From assembly GCF_009192735.1 (NCBI RefSeq), contig NZ_VTFU01000003.1, positions 62,001 to 126,000 of the forward strand: a stretch of DNA of 64,000 bases, written 5' to 3'. How positions within the stretch are numbered: position 1 is the stretch's first letter; each line of letters begins with the position of its first letter. Below are positions 1 to 7,396 of this stretch, piece after piece. The stretch comes from Arthrobacter gandavensis. GTDB taxonomy: Bacteria > Actinomycetota > Actinomycetes > Actinomycetales > Micrococcaceae. The notes under the pieces were generated by a model, which searched no databases, was not told the origin of the DNA, and was given only the letters and a program-made list of their open reading frames with translations. The translations under genes and the position numbers were made by a program.

Positions 1-232
1 GCTCGCTGATGGCGGTCTTGCCGCCGATGTTCTCGGGGACGACTCCGGTCCCCGCCGGGGCGGCAGGCGCAGCGGCAGGCGCAGCGACAGGTGCCGGGGC
101 GGGTGCCTGCACCGGCGCGGGCGCATGGGCCGGCGTGCCCGGTGAACGGGGAGCCGTGGCAGCGTCTGCGGATCCGCTGCCTGCCGGGGGCAGGTTGGCT
201 GGAGAAAGGTTCTGGTTCTGGGCGTCATCCAT
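1..232 (-). CDS. Asp23/Gls24-like protein, N-terminal fragment (cut by window edge)
   Basis: An open frame reads leftwards off the window from the ATG at 232, about 77 codons. The first ~60 residues are an Ala/Pro-rich disordered leader, followed by VVPENIGGKTAISE. The G-K-T-x-I-x-E/D pattern after a low-complexity leader resembles the beginning of Asp23/Gls24 envelope-stress proteins (GKTTIADGVV...). It lies 57 bp downstream of the flavin-barrel gene on the same strand, so the two could be co-transcribed. The family call rests on about ten residues. An Ala/Pro-rich linker of another protein is possible. Confidence 0.45.
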   Translation of the reverse strand, partial: MDDAQNQNLSPANLPPAGSGSADAATAPRSPGTPAHAPAPVQAPAPAPVAAPAAAPAAPAGTGVVPENIGGKTAISE

Positions 233-289
233 GGTGCCCAGCGTATCCTGCAGCCCTCACCCGCGGGCAGGTTTGCTTCCCCGCGCTGC

Positions 290-733
290 TCAACGCATGC
301 CAACCCGGCGGCCGGTGACCATGGTGGGTTGGATTCCAATAAAAACATCGCGGTGCCCGCCGCCCCAGGGCTCGGCCATGCGGCGGCCCCAGAGCGCCGT
401 CAACAATTCGGAGTCCACGACGGGCGCTGCCCTCCCGCTGAGGAGGACGGACCAGCCGTCCATCCGGAGCGCATCGTGGTCATCAATCTGGAAGGAGGCG
501 TTGCGGTAGTCCCCTCCCCCGCCAAGGACGCCGTCCGCTGCGGTGCGGAAGTAGACAGCCTTGTCGTGGACAACGTAGTTCACCGGAAAAACCAGGACCC
601 GGCCGTTGTCGGAATAGGCAACCCTCCCGGTTCCCTGCCCGGCCAGAAGCGTCCAGCATTCAGTTTCGGTCAGGTCCTCGCTGCGGTGAGTGCCCGCGGT
701 TTCCCATGCAAAATCCTGTGCATCCGTCGCCAT
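290..733 (-). CDS. Pyridoxamine 5'-phosphate oxidase-like flavin split-barrel protein
   Basis: A 147-residue protein. The segment LTETECWTLLAGQGTGRVAYSDNG followed by VFPVNYVVHDKAVYFRTAADG is typical of the short PNPOx-like split barrels of actinobacteria. These bind FMN, F420 or haem and act as small oxidoreductases or sensors. The substrate cannot be read from sequence. Start choice: two adjacent ATGs (736 and 733) follow GGAGG at 739-743. The second gives a 5-nt spacing and the first only 2, so 733 is preferred. Longer in-frame extensions to 820 lack support. It is monocistronic or leads into the Asp23-like gene. The tRNA terminator lies upstream. Confidence 0.8.
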   Translation of the reverse strand: MATDAQDFAWETAGTHRSEDLTETECWTLLAGQGTGRVAYSDNGRVLVFPVNYVVHDKAVYFRTAADGVLGGGGDYRNASFQIDDHDALRMDGWSVLLSGRAAPVVDSELLTALWGRRMAEPWGGGHRDVFIGIQPTMVTGRRVGMR

Positions 734-823
734 CATTGCCTCCGAAGTAGATTTCGGACAAGTTAAGCGCAAATGGGGTGAATTTGGAAAGAGCTGCGGC
801 ACGCTCAGGAGGCAGGACAAAGA

Positions 824-854
824 AAAACCCCGAACTCATGGAGTTCGGGGTTTT
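824..854 (-). terminator. Rho-independent terminator of the tRNA cluster
   Basis: A perfect 14-bp stem (824-837 with 841-854) closes a 3-nt loop. Its outer four base pairs are A/T runs, so it can terminate in either direction. It sits immediately 3' of tRNA-Phe on the minus strand and separates the tRNA operon from the flavin-barrel gene. Confidence 0.9.
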
Positions 855-857
855 AGC

Positions 858-933
858 TGGTGGCTCCGACCGGCGTCGATCCGGTGACCTTTCGATTTTC
901 AGTCGAACGCTCTACCAACTGAGCTACAGAGCC
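858..933 (-). tRNA. tRNA-Phe (GAA)
   Basis: The complement folds as a cloverleaf. Its 7-bp acceptor stem begins GGCTCTG, the D-arm contains AGCTCAGTTGG, and the anticodon loop CTGAAAA gives anticodon GAA. The 3' CCA appears to be encoded (858-860). It is the last of three tRNAs transcribed leftwards (Glu-Asp-Phe) before the terminator at 824-854. Confidence 0.95.
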
Positions 934-991
934 GGGCATCATCGCTGCCGATGATCACCGAGATCTTCCAAATCGCTTCAGAAAATCTGAG

Positions 992-1065
992 CGACCCTGA
1001 CGGGACTCGAACCCGCGACCTCCGCCGTGACAGGGCGGCGCGCTAACCAACTGCGCTACAGGGCC
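992..1065 (-). tRNA. tRNA-Asp (GTC)
   Basis: The complement starts GGCCCTGTAGCGCAG and has anticodon loop CTGTCAC (anticodon GTC). Its T-arm carries GGGTTCGAGTCCC. The acceptor stem pairs fully with one G-U wobble. The 3' CCA is not encoded, unlike the adjacent tRNA-Phe. Middle gene of the Glu-Asp-Phe cluster. Confidence 0.95.
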
Positions 1066-1124
1066 TTACTTTTCACGAGTGTAAACTCTACCAGCATTTC
1101 ACCGGTCCGATTACCACTCATGAG

Positions 1125-1197
1125 TACCCCCAACGGGATTCGAACCCGTGCCGCCGCCGTGAAAGGGCGGTGTCCTAGGCCGCTAGACGATGGGGGC
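1125..1197 (-). tRNA. tRNA-Glu (TTC)
   Basis: The complement starts GCCCCCATCGTCTAG, has anticodon loop CTTTCAC (anticodon TTC) and ends TGGGGGTA with no encoded CCA. The first acceptor pair is G-U, as in many actinobacterial tRNA-Glu genes. First gene of the leftward cluster. About 145 bp up to the metallopeptidase start hold its promoter region. Confidence 0.95.
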
Positions 1198-1330
1198 CTT
1201 TAGAACACACAGGAACGCCGTCCGATCGGAAGTTTCCGTTCGTTTGCGCCCCGGTGGACTCATAAAACTATAGGGCCTGTTCGGGAAAACAGCAAAACGG
1301 CTGCGCTCACTCCCGGACGCCGACCCCCAT

Positions 1331-1336
1331 TAGAGT
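1331..1336 (+). promoter_or_regulatory. -10 box (TAGAGT) of a probable leaderless promoter
   Basis: TAGAGT lies 7 nt before the GTG start at 1344, which has no Shine-Dalgarno. That spacing would place the transcription start on or next to the start codon. No convincing -35 box is visible. Confidence 0.45.
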
Positions 1337-1343
1337 GGCTTAG

Positions 1344-1715
1344 GTGCCCATAGACATGCTTCCCGAAGACTTCGAGACCGCGGTTGACGACGCCATCGAC
1401 TCCATCCCCGCGGATCTGGCAGCCGCCATGAACAACGTCGCAATTTTCATCGAGGATGAGTACATTCCCGGGCCCGGTGAGGACCCGGAGACCGAACTTC
1501 TGGGCGTCTACGAGGGCACCCCGCTGACGGAACGGGATTCCTGGTGGGACGCTGGCTCACTGCCGGACCGGATCGTCATATTCCGTGGACCGCTGATGCG
1601 GATGTGTTCCTCCAGGGACGAGCTGGTGCGTGAAATCCGCATCACGGTCATCCATGAAGTTGCCCATCATTTTGGCATCGACGATGCCCGGCTGCATGAA
1701 CTCGGCTGGGGGTAG
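1344..1715 (+). CDS. Metallopeptidase family protein (HExxH, DUF1025-like)
   Basis: A 123-residue soluble protein. The C-terminal motif IHEVAHHFGIDD (H104, E105, H108) is the zinc-binding HExxH of the small MMP-like/DUF1025 family. The length and acidic N-terminal half (PEDFETAVDDAIDSIP) are normal for this family in actinobacteria. The physiological substrate is unknown. The GTG start was chosen because the whole N-terminus matches the family. The next ATG, 12 nt downstream, is an alternative. The stop is only 13 nt from the CDF gene, but that gene has its own -10 box. Confidence 0.85.
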   Translation: MPIDMLPEDFETAVDDAIDSIPADLAAAMNNVAIFIEDEYIPGPGEDPETELLGVYEGTPLTERDSWWDAGSLPDRIVIFRGPLMRMCSSRDELVREIRITVIHEVAHHFGIDDARLHELGWG

Positions 1716-1716
1716 C

Positions 1717-1722
1717 TAGCCT
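1717..1722 (+). promoter_or_regulatory. -10 box (TAGCCT) of the CDF gene, leaderless type
   Basis: TAGCCT is followed by exactly six bases (TAAGGC) and then the ATG at 1729. No Shine-Dalgarno is present. The same 15-mer TAGCCTTAAGGCATG occurs at the start of the gene at 42652-43380. Confidence 0.6.
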
Positions 1723-1728
1723 TAAGGC

Positions 1729-2658
1729 ATGGGAGATCATCACGGCCACAGCCACGGACTGCCGGCAGGCACCGCAACGGGACGTCACCGGCGCAAGCTG
1801 CTGATCGTTTTCCTGATCACCATCAGCGTCGTGTTCATCCAGGTGGCAGGCGCACTGCTCTCCGGTTCACTGGCGCTGCTGGCCGACGCCGGACACATGC
1901 TTTCCGACGCCGCCGGCGTCTCCATCGCCCTGCTTGCGGCGTGGATCGCCACCCGGCCGGCAACCAAGCGCCGGACCTACGGATACCAGCGCGCCGAGGT
2001 CCTGGCAGCGCTGGCCAACGCCGTGCTGCTGATCGTCATTGCCACCGTCATTTTCGTTGAAGCGATCCGGCGCTTTGGCTCTGAACCCGAAGTGCACACC
2101 GGGCTCATGCTCGGCGCGGCCATCGTTGGCGGACTGGCCAACCTCGCTTCGCTGCTGGTGCTGCAGAGCGGCCGTAAGGAAAGCCTGAACGTGCGCGGCG
2201 CCTACCTCGAGGTCCTCGGCGACCTGCTGGGTTCGGCCGCCGTCGTTGTCTCCGCCGTGGTCATCATGCTCACCGGTTACCAGCAGGCGGACACCTGGGC
2301 ATCGATCCTGATTGCCCTCATGATCCTGCCCCGAGCCTGGTCCCTGCTCAAGGAAGTCATCGACGTCCTGCTCGAAGCCACTCCGCAGGGCGTGGACACC
2401 GAAATGATCCGCGAGCACATCGTAAAGGTGGACGGCATTTCCGATGCCCACGACATCCACATCTGGACCATCACGTCCGGCGTTCCCGTCTTCTCGGCCC
2501 ATGTGGTGGTCGATGACGACCACCTCACCTCGGAACGGATGGATCAGCTCCTGGACCGGCTGACGGGCTGCCTGAGCCAGCATTTTGACACCGAGCACTG
2601 CACCTTCCAGCTCGAACCTGCCAGCCATGCGGTTCACGAGGGGCACCAACACGCCTGA
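1729..2658 (+). CDS. Cation diffusion facilitator (CzcD/ZitB-like metal efflux)
   Basis: A 309-residue inner-membrane proton-coupled exporter of divalent metals, probably Zn(II) or a related ion. It has a His-rich N-terminus (DHHGHSHG), six predicted membrane segments over residues ~24-205, and a C-terminal cytosolic metallochaperone-like domain (~215-309) with DAHDIHIWTI. The TM2 site is H56-x3-D60. In TM5 the canonical HxxxD is replaced by E161-x3-D165, which may affect metal selectivity. It is probably transcribed as a leaderless mRNA from the -10 box at 1717. The His-rich tail after residue 295 (HAVHEGHQHA) is another possible metal-binding site. Confidence 0.9.
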   Translation: MGDHHGHSHGLPAGTATGRHRRKLLIVFLITISVVFIQVAGALLSGSLALLADAGHMLSDAAGVSIALLAAWIATRPATKRRTYGYQRAEVLAALANAVLLIVIATVIFVEAIRRFGSEPEVHTGLMLGAAIVGGLANLASLLVLQSGRKESLNVRGAYLEVLGDLLGSAAVVVSAVVIMLTGYQQADTWASILIALMILPRAWSLLKEVIDVLLEATPQGVDTEMIREHIVKVDGISDAHDIHIWTITSGVPVFSAHVVVDDDHLTSERMDQLLDRLTGCLSQHFDTEHCTFQLEPASHAVHEGHQHA

Positions 2659-2709
2659 GCCTGGCCGCCGGGACCGGGACCGAGCCCGGCGGCCGGTCCG
2701 CGCCAGGGA

Positions 2710-3711
2710 CTACTCCTCCGGGAGTGAACCGAACGACGCGCGGTCAGCGAGCCGGGGGTCATCATGGTCCGGAACAACCATGACCGGGCCCTTGGCATGA
2801 TGCAGGACGCTTTGGCTGGTGGAACCCATCAGCATTCCGGCGAAACCGCCGCGGCCGCGCGTCCCCAGGACCAGCAACTCCACCGACCCCGTGCGGTCGA
2901 TGAGGATCTCCGCGGGCGGACCGTCGATCAGCTGCACGGTCATGGGCAGCTGCGGGAAGTGGCTTTGCAGCCATTCGCGCCCGGCCCGCAGCTGTTCGGT
3001 GATTTCCTCGTGCAGCGCTTCCAGGTCCAGGGGCGCCGGAACCCACGCCAGGGAGCCGCTGAACGGTGGAAGTGCGCACAGAATATGAAGCGGCAGGCCC
3101 AGGTTTACGGCCTGCTCCGCAGCAACAAGGGATGCGGCGCGCCCCTGCTCGGAACCGTCAACGCCCACCACAACCACATCTTCGACGGTCTGTTCGGTGG
3201 GCGCCCCGGCGGGAGGCCGGACACCGGCTTCCGGCAGCCTGCCGGCGGTGCGGAGCGGCACCACAACGGTGGGGCACTTGGCGTGCGCGGGCAGCGCGCT
3301 GGAAACCGACCCCAGCAGGCGGCCGACAAACCCGCCGCGGCCGCGCGAACCCACCACCATCAGGTCCGCTTCCTCGGAAAGTTCCAGCAGGACAGCAGCG
3401 GCGTCACCGGTCTCGACCCGTGAAAAAACTTCAATGTTGTACCCGCTGATGCGTTCCAGCGCCTTATTGAGCACCGACCGCGCACCGTCACGGATAATCG
3501 CATCGTCCATGGTGGTGTACCCGGCATCCATGGAGGACGCCGCGAAAATGGGAACCGTATAAGCCGTGACCACATGCAGCGGAGTCCTGCGGCGCTCAGC
3601 CTCCTTTGCAGCCCACACCAGGGCACAGAGGCTTTGGTCCGAACCGTCCACACCGACAACGATTCCCGCCGATCCTTCCAGCCCGCCGTACTCGCTCCAC
3701 ATTGAAGTCAA
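2710..3711 (-). CDS. Universal stress protein with two tandem UspA domains
   Basis: A ~330-residue cytosolic protein. Domain 1 (~residues 15-155) carries the nucleotide-binding signature VGSRGRGGFVGRLLGS. Domain 2 (~175-325) carries LGTRGRGGFAGMLMGS. Both keep the G-x2-G-x9-G-S ATP-binding pattern, so this is the ATP-binding tandem-Usp class widespread in actinobacteria under hypoxia or stationary phase. The start is ambiguous by 9 nt: TTG at 3711 lies close behind a G-rich GGTGGGG, while ATG at 3702 is the conventional choice. It is transcribed alone, with 270 bp to the divergent gene at 3983. Confidence 0.9.
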   Translation of the reverse strand: MTSMWSEYGGLEGSAGIVVGVDGSDQSLCALVWAAKEAERRRTPLHVVTAYTVPIFAASSMDAGYTTMDDAIIRDGARSVLNKALERISGYNIEVFSRVETGDAAAVLLELSEEADLMVVGSRGRGGFVGRLLGSVSSALPAHAKCPTVVVPLRTAGRLPEAGVRPPAGAPTEQTVEDVVVVGVDGSEQGRAASLVAAEQAVNLGLPLHILCALPPFSGSLAWVPAPLDLEALHEEITEQLRAGREWLQSHFPQLPMTVQLIDGPPAEILIDRTGSVELLVLGTRGRGGFAGMLMGSTSQSVLHHAKGPVMVVPDHDDPRLADRASFGSLPEE

Positions 3712-3982
3712 AACGCCCCACCCCTTAAGGTTCAGTCGCTGCCGTGTTCTTCATCGAACACCCGGAACAGTGCTTATTTCGGTAGCGTACCGCGCTCAGC
3801 GCCCCCGCCGGGACGCCCACCGAAACACGCCCGCCGCAGCACTACACAGAGATGCCCGCGGCAGATAGGCTACGGGGCATTACAACCGAAGACCGTCCCG
3901 GAGCCATCCAGGTGACGTAAATCTGCGGGAACGGAAGAGGCGCCGTCCCTGCAGCCTTGATCTATGTCAGGGGGTTGCCTCG

Positions 3983-4636
3983 GTGGTTAAGACAAGGGAC
4001 AACAGTGAAAACGGTGCGCCGGCACCGGCGTCTGGGCAGCGAACGGAAGCGACGGCCGCCATCGTCATCGGCTGCGGGCTTACGGGCCTGGCCGTGGCCA
4101 GCGAGCTGAGCCGCCATGGCATGAGTCCCATCGTCCTGAACGGGCTGCGCAAGGACGTCGAGTCACTGCACGGCCAGGTGCCGGATGCGCTGACCCTCCC
4201 GGAGCGCACCGAACTGCTCCGCCTGCTGCAGGGCTACGCCGCGGGGCATTCCCTGGACATCCGCCGCTGGACCCCGGCCGAGGAGCTTGGGCTGCTGCAC
4301 GGGTCCGGAAGCTTCAGCGTCCCCGCCGCCCCGGAACCGGGCACGCTGAAGTGGGTGGTGCGCACCCATCACGGAGTCCTGCTGGCTGACGCCGTGGTAC
4401 TCGCCGGGTGCGGGCAGCCGGCATTGGTAAAACTGATCCGCACCCTCGGTTTAGGGGCGGGATCGGAACTGCGCAACGCCCTGCGCAGTGTCGGGCTCTA
4501 CGTTGTTGGAGCCGGCGAGGCCCTGACGGCTCCAACCCGGGAACTCGTCCGCCAGGCAAAGCGGGCCGGCCAGGAAGTCGCGGCCCGTAACGCGGCGCTC
4601 TCTGGCGCTCCCGCCCTGCGTTACGGCACCGGCTAG
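3983..4636 (+). CDS. Rossmann-fold (FAD/NAD-binding-like) protein, function unknown
   Basis: A 217-residue protein. Residues ~23-45 form a dinucleotide-binding beta-alpha-beta with GCGLTGLAVASEL, as at the N-terminus of flavoprotein monooxygenases and thioredoxin-reductase-like enzymes. A second short motif (VVGAGEALTAPTRELVRQAKRAGQEVAARNAA, ~172-205) resembles the C-terminal FAD-contacting segment of those enzymes. The protein is far shorter than a normal flavoprotein (~300-450), so the middle NAD-binding domain appears missing. It may be a reduced or degenerate reductase. The GTG start is supported by AGGGGG at 3969-3974, 8 nt upstream. Confidence 0.5.
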   Translation: MVKTRDNSENGAPAPASGQRTEATAAIVIGCGLTGLAVASELSRHGMSPIVLNGLRKDVESLHGQVPDALTLPERTELLRLLQGYAAGHSLDIRRWTPAEELGLLHGSGSFSVPAAPEPGTLKWVVRTHHGVLLADAVVLAGCGQPALVKLIRTLGLGAGSELRNALRSVGLYVVGAGEALTAPTRELVRQAKRAGQEVAARNAALSGAPALRYGTG

Positions 4637-4860
4637 GACAGCGGCGAAGACAGCCGTGCAGTGAAGCGGGACTGGGCGCCACTGACGCATCAGGGAAGCA
4701 GCGCAGTGCCGCCGCACCGGCAAAAGCCCCTCTGAAGGAGATAAACCTCACCCGCAGACGCCGGCTGGGAGCCGTCCGCCCCCAAAGCCCCTGCATGCGG
4801 CGCGATAAGATCGAAGGGCGGGATTCCCCACTCTAGCCATCACCCATTCAGAGGAAAGTC

Positions 4861-6291
4861 ATGCTCAAACAAGGTTCCAAGCTGGACCGGTATTTTGAAA
4901 TCTCCAAGAGGGGTTCGTCCGTCTCCCGCGAAGTCCGGGGTGGTTTGGCCACATTTTTCGCCATGAGCTACATCGTGGTGCTGAACCCGCTGATTCTCGG
5001 CGGCGAGGACGGCGTCGGCAATACGCTGGCCGGTCCCGCCGTTGCAGCTGCGACCGCCCTCGTGGCCGGCGTTCTGACCATCATCATGGGAGCCTGGGCC
5101 AAGCATCCGTTTGCGCTCGCCACCGGGCTGGGCGTCAACGCCTTCGTCGCGGCAACAGTGGCAACCAATCCGGGCCTGACCTGGCCTGACGTCATGGGCC
5201 TGGTCCTGCTTTCCGGCGTGACCATGTTCATCCTGGTGCTGACCGGTTTCCGGACCGCCGTCTTCAGGGCCGTTCCCGCCAGCCTCAAAACGGCAATCGT
5301 CGTCGGCATCGGCATGTTCATTGCACTGCTGGGCTTTGTGAATGCGGGCTTCGTCCGCCGCATTCCCGACGCGGCCGGCACCACCGTTCCGCTGGAACTG
5401 GGCACCGGCGGCCAGCTGCTGGGCTGGCCGAGCCTGGTCTTCGTCTTTGGCCTGCTCGTGACGATCGTCCTGATGTCCCGCAACGTCAGGGGCGCCATCC
5501 TCATCGGCATCGTGGCTTCCACCATCCTCGCCGTGATCATCGAGACGGTGGCTTCCCCGGGATCCCAGGGCGCCGGCATCGAAACCGGCTGGTCGCTCGT
5601 CACCCCGAGCATGCCGCAGTGGGCGGCCCCTGATCTTTCCCTGCTGGGCCAAGTCAGCGTCTTTGGTTCCTTCCAGACGCTTGGTGTTGTCGCTGCGTCG
5701 CTGCTGACCTTCGTGATCCTGCTGAGCATCTTCTTCGACGCGATGGGCACCATGGTGGGCCTGGCGTCCGCCGCCGGGTCCCTCGACAAGGACGGCAACA
5801 TCCCGAACGTGGACCGCGTGCTCCTGGTCGACGCCGCCGGCGCAGTAGCTGGCGGTGCCGCGGGTGTTTCCTCCAACCAGCTCTTCGTGGAATCCGGCTC
5901 CGGCATCGCTGAAGGCGCCCGCACCGGCCTGTCCTCCGTGGTGACCGGCCTGCTCTTCATCGTCGCCATGTTCCTGACGCCGCTGATTTACCTGGTGCCG
6001 TTTGAGGCTGTCGCCCCCGCACTGGTGGTGGTGGGTTTCCTCATGGTTTCCCAGGTCGGCAAGATCGACTGGAGCGACATCGGGCTGGCCATCCCCTCGT
6101 TCCTGACGATTGTCCTGATGCCCTTCACGTACTCCATCGCCACCGGCCTGGGTGCCGGGTTCGTGACCTTCGCCGTGATCCGCCTCTTCCAGGGCCGCGG
6201 CAAGGAAGTCCACCCGCTGATGTACGTGGTGGCCGCAGCCTTCGTGGCGTTCTTCTCGGTTGGGGCCATTTCCTCGGCCCTCGGAGTCTAG
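4861..6291 (+). CDS. NCS2-family purine permease (AzgA/GhxP/PbuG-like)
   Basis: A 476-residue membrane protein with 12-14 hydrophobic segments. The N-terminal VSREVRGGLATFFAMSYIVVLNPLIL and the DAMGTMVGLASAAG segment (~298) are diagnostic of the AzgA subfamily, which imports adenine, hypoxanthine or guanine with protons. The exact base cannot be told from sequence. The start is supported by AGAGGAAA at 4851-4857. A TAAGAT hexamer at 4806-4811 could be its -10. It is monocistronic and ends at a strong terminator (6322-6360). Confidence 0.9.
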   Translation: MLKQGSKLDRYFEISKRGSSVSREVRGGLATFFAMSYIVVLNPLILGGEDGVGNTLAGPAVAAATALVAGVLTIIMGAWAKHPFALATGLGVNAFVAATVATNPGLTWPDVMGLVLLSGVTMFILVLTGFRTAVFRAVPASLKTAIVVGIGMFIALLGFVNAGFVRRIPDAAGTTVPLELGTGGQLLGWPSLVFVFGLLVTIVLMSRNVRGAILIGIVASTILAVIIETVASPGSQGAGIETGWSLVTPSMPQWAAPDLSLLGQVSVFGSFQTLGVVAASLLTFVILLSIFFDAMGTMVGLASAAGSLDKDGNIPNVDRVLLVDAAGAVAGGAAGVSSNQLFVESGSGIAEGARTGLSSVVTGLLFIVAMFLTPLIYLVPFEAVAPALVVVGFLMVSQVGKIDWSDIGLAIPSFLTIVLMPFTYSIATGLGAGFVTFAVIRLFQGRGKEVHPLMYVVAAAFVAFFSVGAISSALGV

Positions 6292-6321
6292 GGCGCGGTC
6301 CAAGCAAGCAGCCCGCACAGC

Positions 6322-6360
6322 AAAAAGCCGTCCGAAGCACTGCGCTTCGGACGGCTTTTT
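6322..6360. terminator. Bidirectional Rho-independent terminator
   Basis: A perfect 17-bp inverted repeat (6322-6338 with 6344-6360) has a 5-nt loop. A5 and T5 runs flank the G/C-rich core. It lies between two convergent genes, the NCS2 permease and the spermidine-synthase-like gene, and can serve both. Confidence 0.95.
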
Positions 6361-6393
6361 GGTGCCTGCGGTACCGGGCGGGGCCGGATCGAC

Positions 6394-7260
6394 TCACGCC
6401 GCCTGGGCGTCAGTGAGCGGATGGGTCCCGGCGGCAAAGGCACGGACCTTGGCGTCGTCCCACAAATGGGCGGGGACTCCGCCTCCCAGCAGGGTCCGTG
6501 GCAGCGAAGGATGCCCGGCGAAGGGCAGGTCACTGCCGGCAATGATCATGTTGCCGTACCGCCGGCCCTTGAGCATGGCCGGGTCGGCAACAATGGCGGT
6601 GTGGGCGAAGACCGAGCACACTGCGGCGGCCTCGCGCCGTGCACCCTTCAGATCCGGCGTATCCCCACAGTTCATGATGTAGAGCCCGCCAGGCGCGAGG
6701 ACACGGGCTGCCTCGGCCGTGAATTCCAGGGTGGTCAGGGCCGGTGGCGTCTTGGCCCCGGCGAAGACGTCGCGGATGATCAGGTCCCGGCTGTCCTCGT
6801 GCAGGGTTTCGGTCACTTCACGGGCTTCCCCCACCCGCAGCCGCATCTGGGGTGCGCGGGGCAGGTCGAACCATGCCCGCACCAGTTCGGCGAGGCGCCC
6901 GTCCAGTTCCACGACCACCTGCCGGGCGTTGGGGTAACCGGCGGCGAAATACCGCGCCATGGAACAAGCGGCGCCGCCCAGATGCAGCGCCCGCAGCTTT
7001 GCGGCCGGCTCCCAATGAGTGTCCACCAGGGCAGCGATCCAGCGCATGTACTCAAAGTCGAGCTGGCGGGGGTCCGCCAGGTCGATGTGCGAGCTGTGCA
7101 CGCCGTTGACCTTGAGGATCCAGCCGTGGGGATTGAACTGGTCCGGCAAAAGCTCGCAGGTACCGGTGTCAATGGGGAAGGTTCCGGCCACCGGTCCGGA
7201 TTCGGGTGCGCCGGCGGGATCCATGGCCGCGGGTCCCTTTCCCGGCCGCTGCCTGCCCAT
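6394..7260 (-). CDS. Spermidine synthase-like methyltransferase-fold protein
   Basis: A 288-residue protein with a class-I Rossmann core: LRALHLGGAACSMARYF (~90-106) as the SAM-binding loop equivalent, VVVELDGRLAELVRAWF (~115-131), and RDLIIRDVFAGAKTP (~159-173). This matches the spermidine/polyamine synthase-like family common in actinobacteria, although real aminopropyltransferase activity is uncertain. The polyamine-synthase Asp positions are partly altered. The ATG at 7260 overlaps the TGA of a 24-codon upstream ORF (TGATG), so translation is probably coupled to it. An internal ATG at 7224 is an alternative start. Confidence 0.75.
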   Translation of the reverse strand: MGRQRPGKGPAAMDPAGAPESGPVAGTFPIDTGTCELLPDQFNPHGWILKVNGVHSSHIDLADPRQLDFEYMRWIAALVDTHWEPAAKLRALHLGGAACSMARYFAAGYPNARQVVVELDGRLAELVRAWFDLPRAPQMRLRVGEAREVTETLHEDSRDLIIRDVFAGAKTPPALTTLEFTAEAARVLAPGGLYIMNCGDTPDLKGARREAAAVCSVFAHTAIVADPAMLKGRRYGNMIIAGSDLPFAGHPSLPRTLLGGGVPAHLWDDAKVRAFAAGTHPLTDAQAA

Positions 7261-7334
7261 CAGGCCACCGTCCGGAGCGTCCGGTTGTTCCTGGCGGCGC
7301 GGGAGGCCGTGGTGCGGCTGAGCGTGGGGGTCAT
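7260..7334 (-). CDS. Predicted leaderless 24-codon leader ORF, coupled to the spermidine-synthase-like gene
   Basis: ATG at 7334 follows TAAACT-N6, a leaderless arrangement. The frame runs 24 codons, starting MTPTLSRTTASR, and its TGA (7262-7260) overlaps the ATG of the downstream gene as TGATG. It contains five Arg codons (CGC, CGC, AGG, CGG, CGG). No family resemblance is visible. It is interpreted as a translationally coupled leader peptide rather than a functional protein. There is no experimental support. Confidence 0.5.
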   Translation of the reverse strand: MTPTLSRTTASRAARNNRTLRTVA

Positions 7335-7340
7335 ACCTTC

Positions 7341-7346
7341 AGTTTA
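7341..7346 (-). promoter_or_regulatory. -10 box (TAAACT) for the 7334 leader ORF
   Basis: TAAACT ends six bases (GAAGGT) before the ATG at 7334 on the minus strand. No Shine-Dalgarno is present, which fits a leaderless transcript that starts with the mini-ORF. Confidence 0.5.
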
Positions 7347-7396
7347 AGCGCCGTCCGCCCGGCGCCCGGCCAGAGACCCATGACCGGGCCGGGGAG

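Noticed and set aside
9-509. 166-codon Ala/Gly/Pro-rich frame on the plus strand
   Set aside because: It crosses two minus-strand genes in antisense and looks like the complement of an Ala/Pro-rich leader and a flavin-barrel gene.
4840-6318. 492-codon open frame on the minus strand
   Set aside because: It is antisense to the NCS2 permease. Its composition (long His/Asp/Gly/Glu runs) is what the complement of a hydrophobic high-GC gene gives, and it has no family resemblance.
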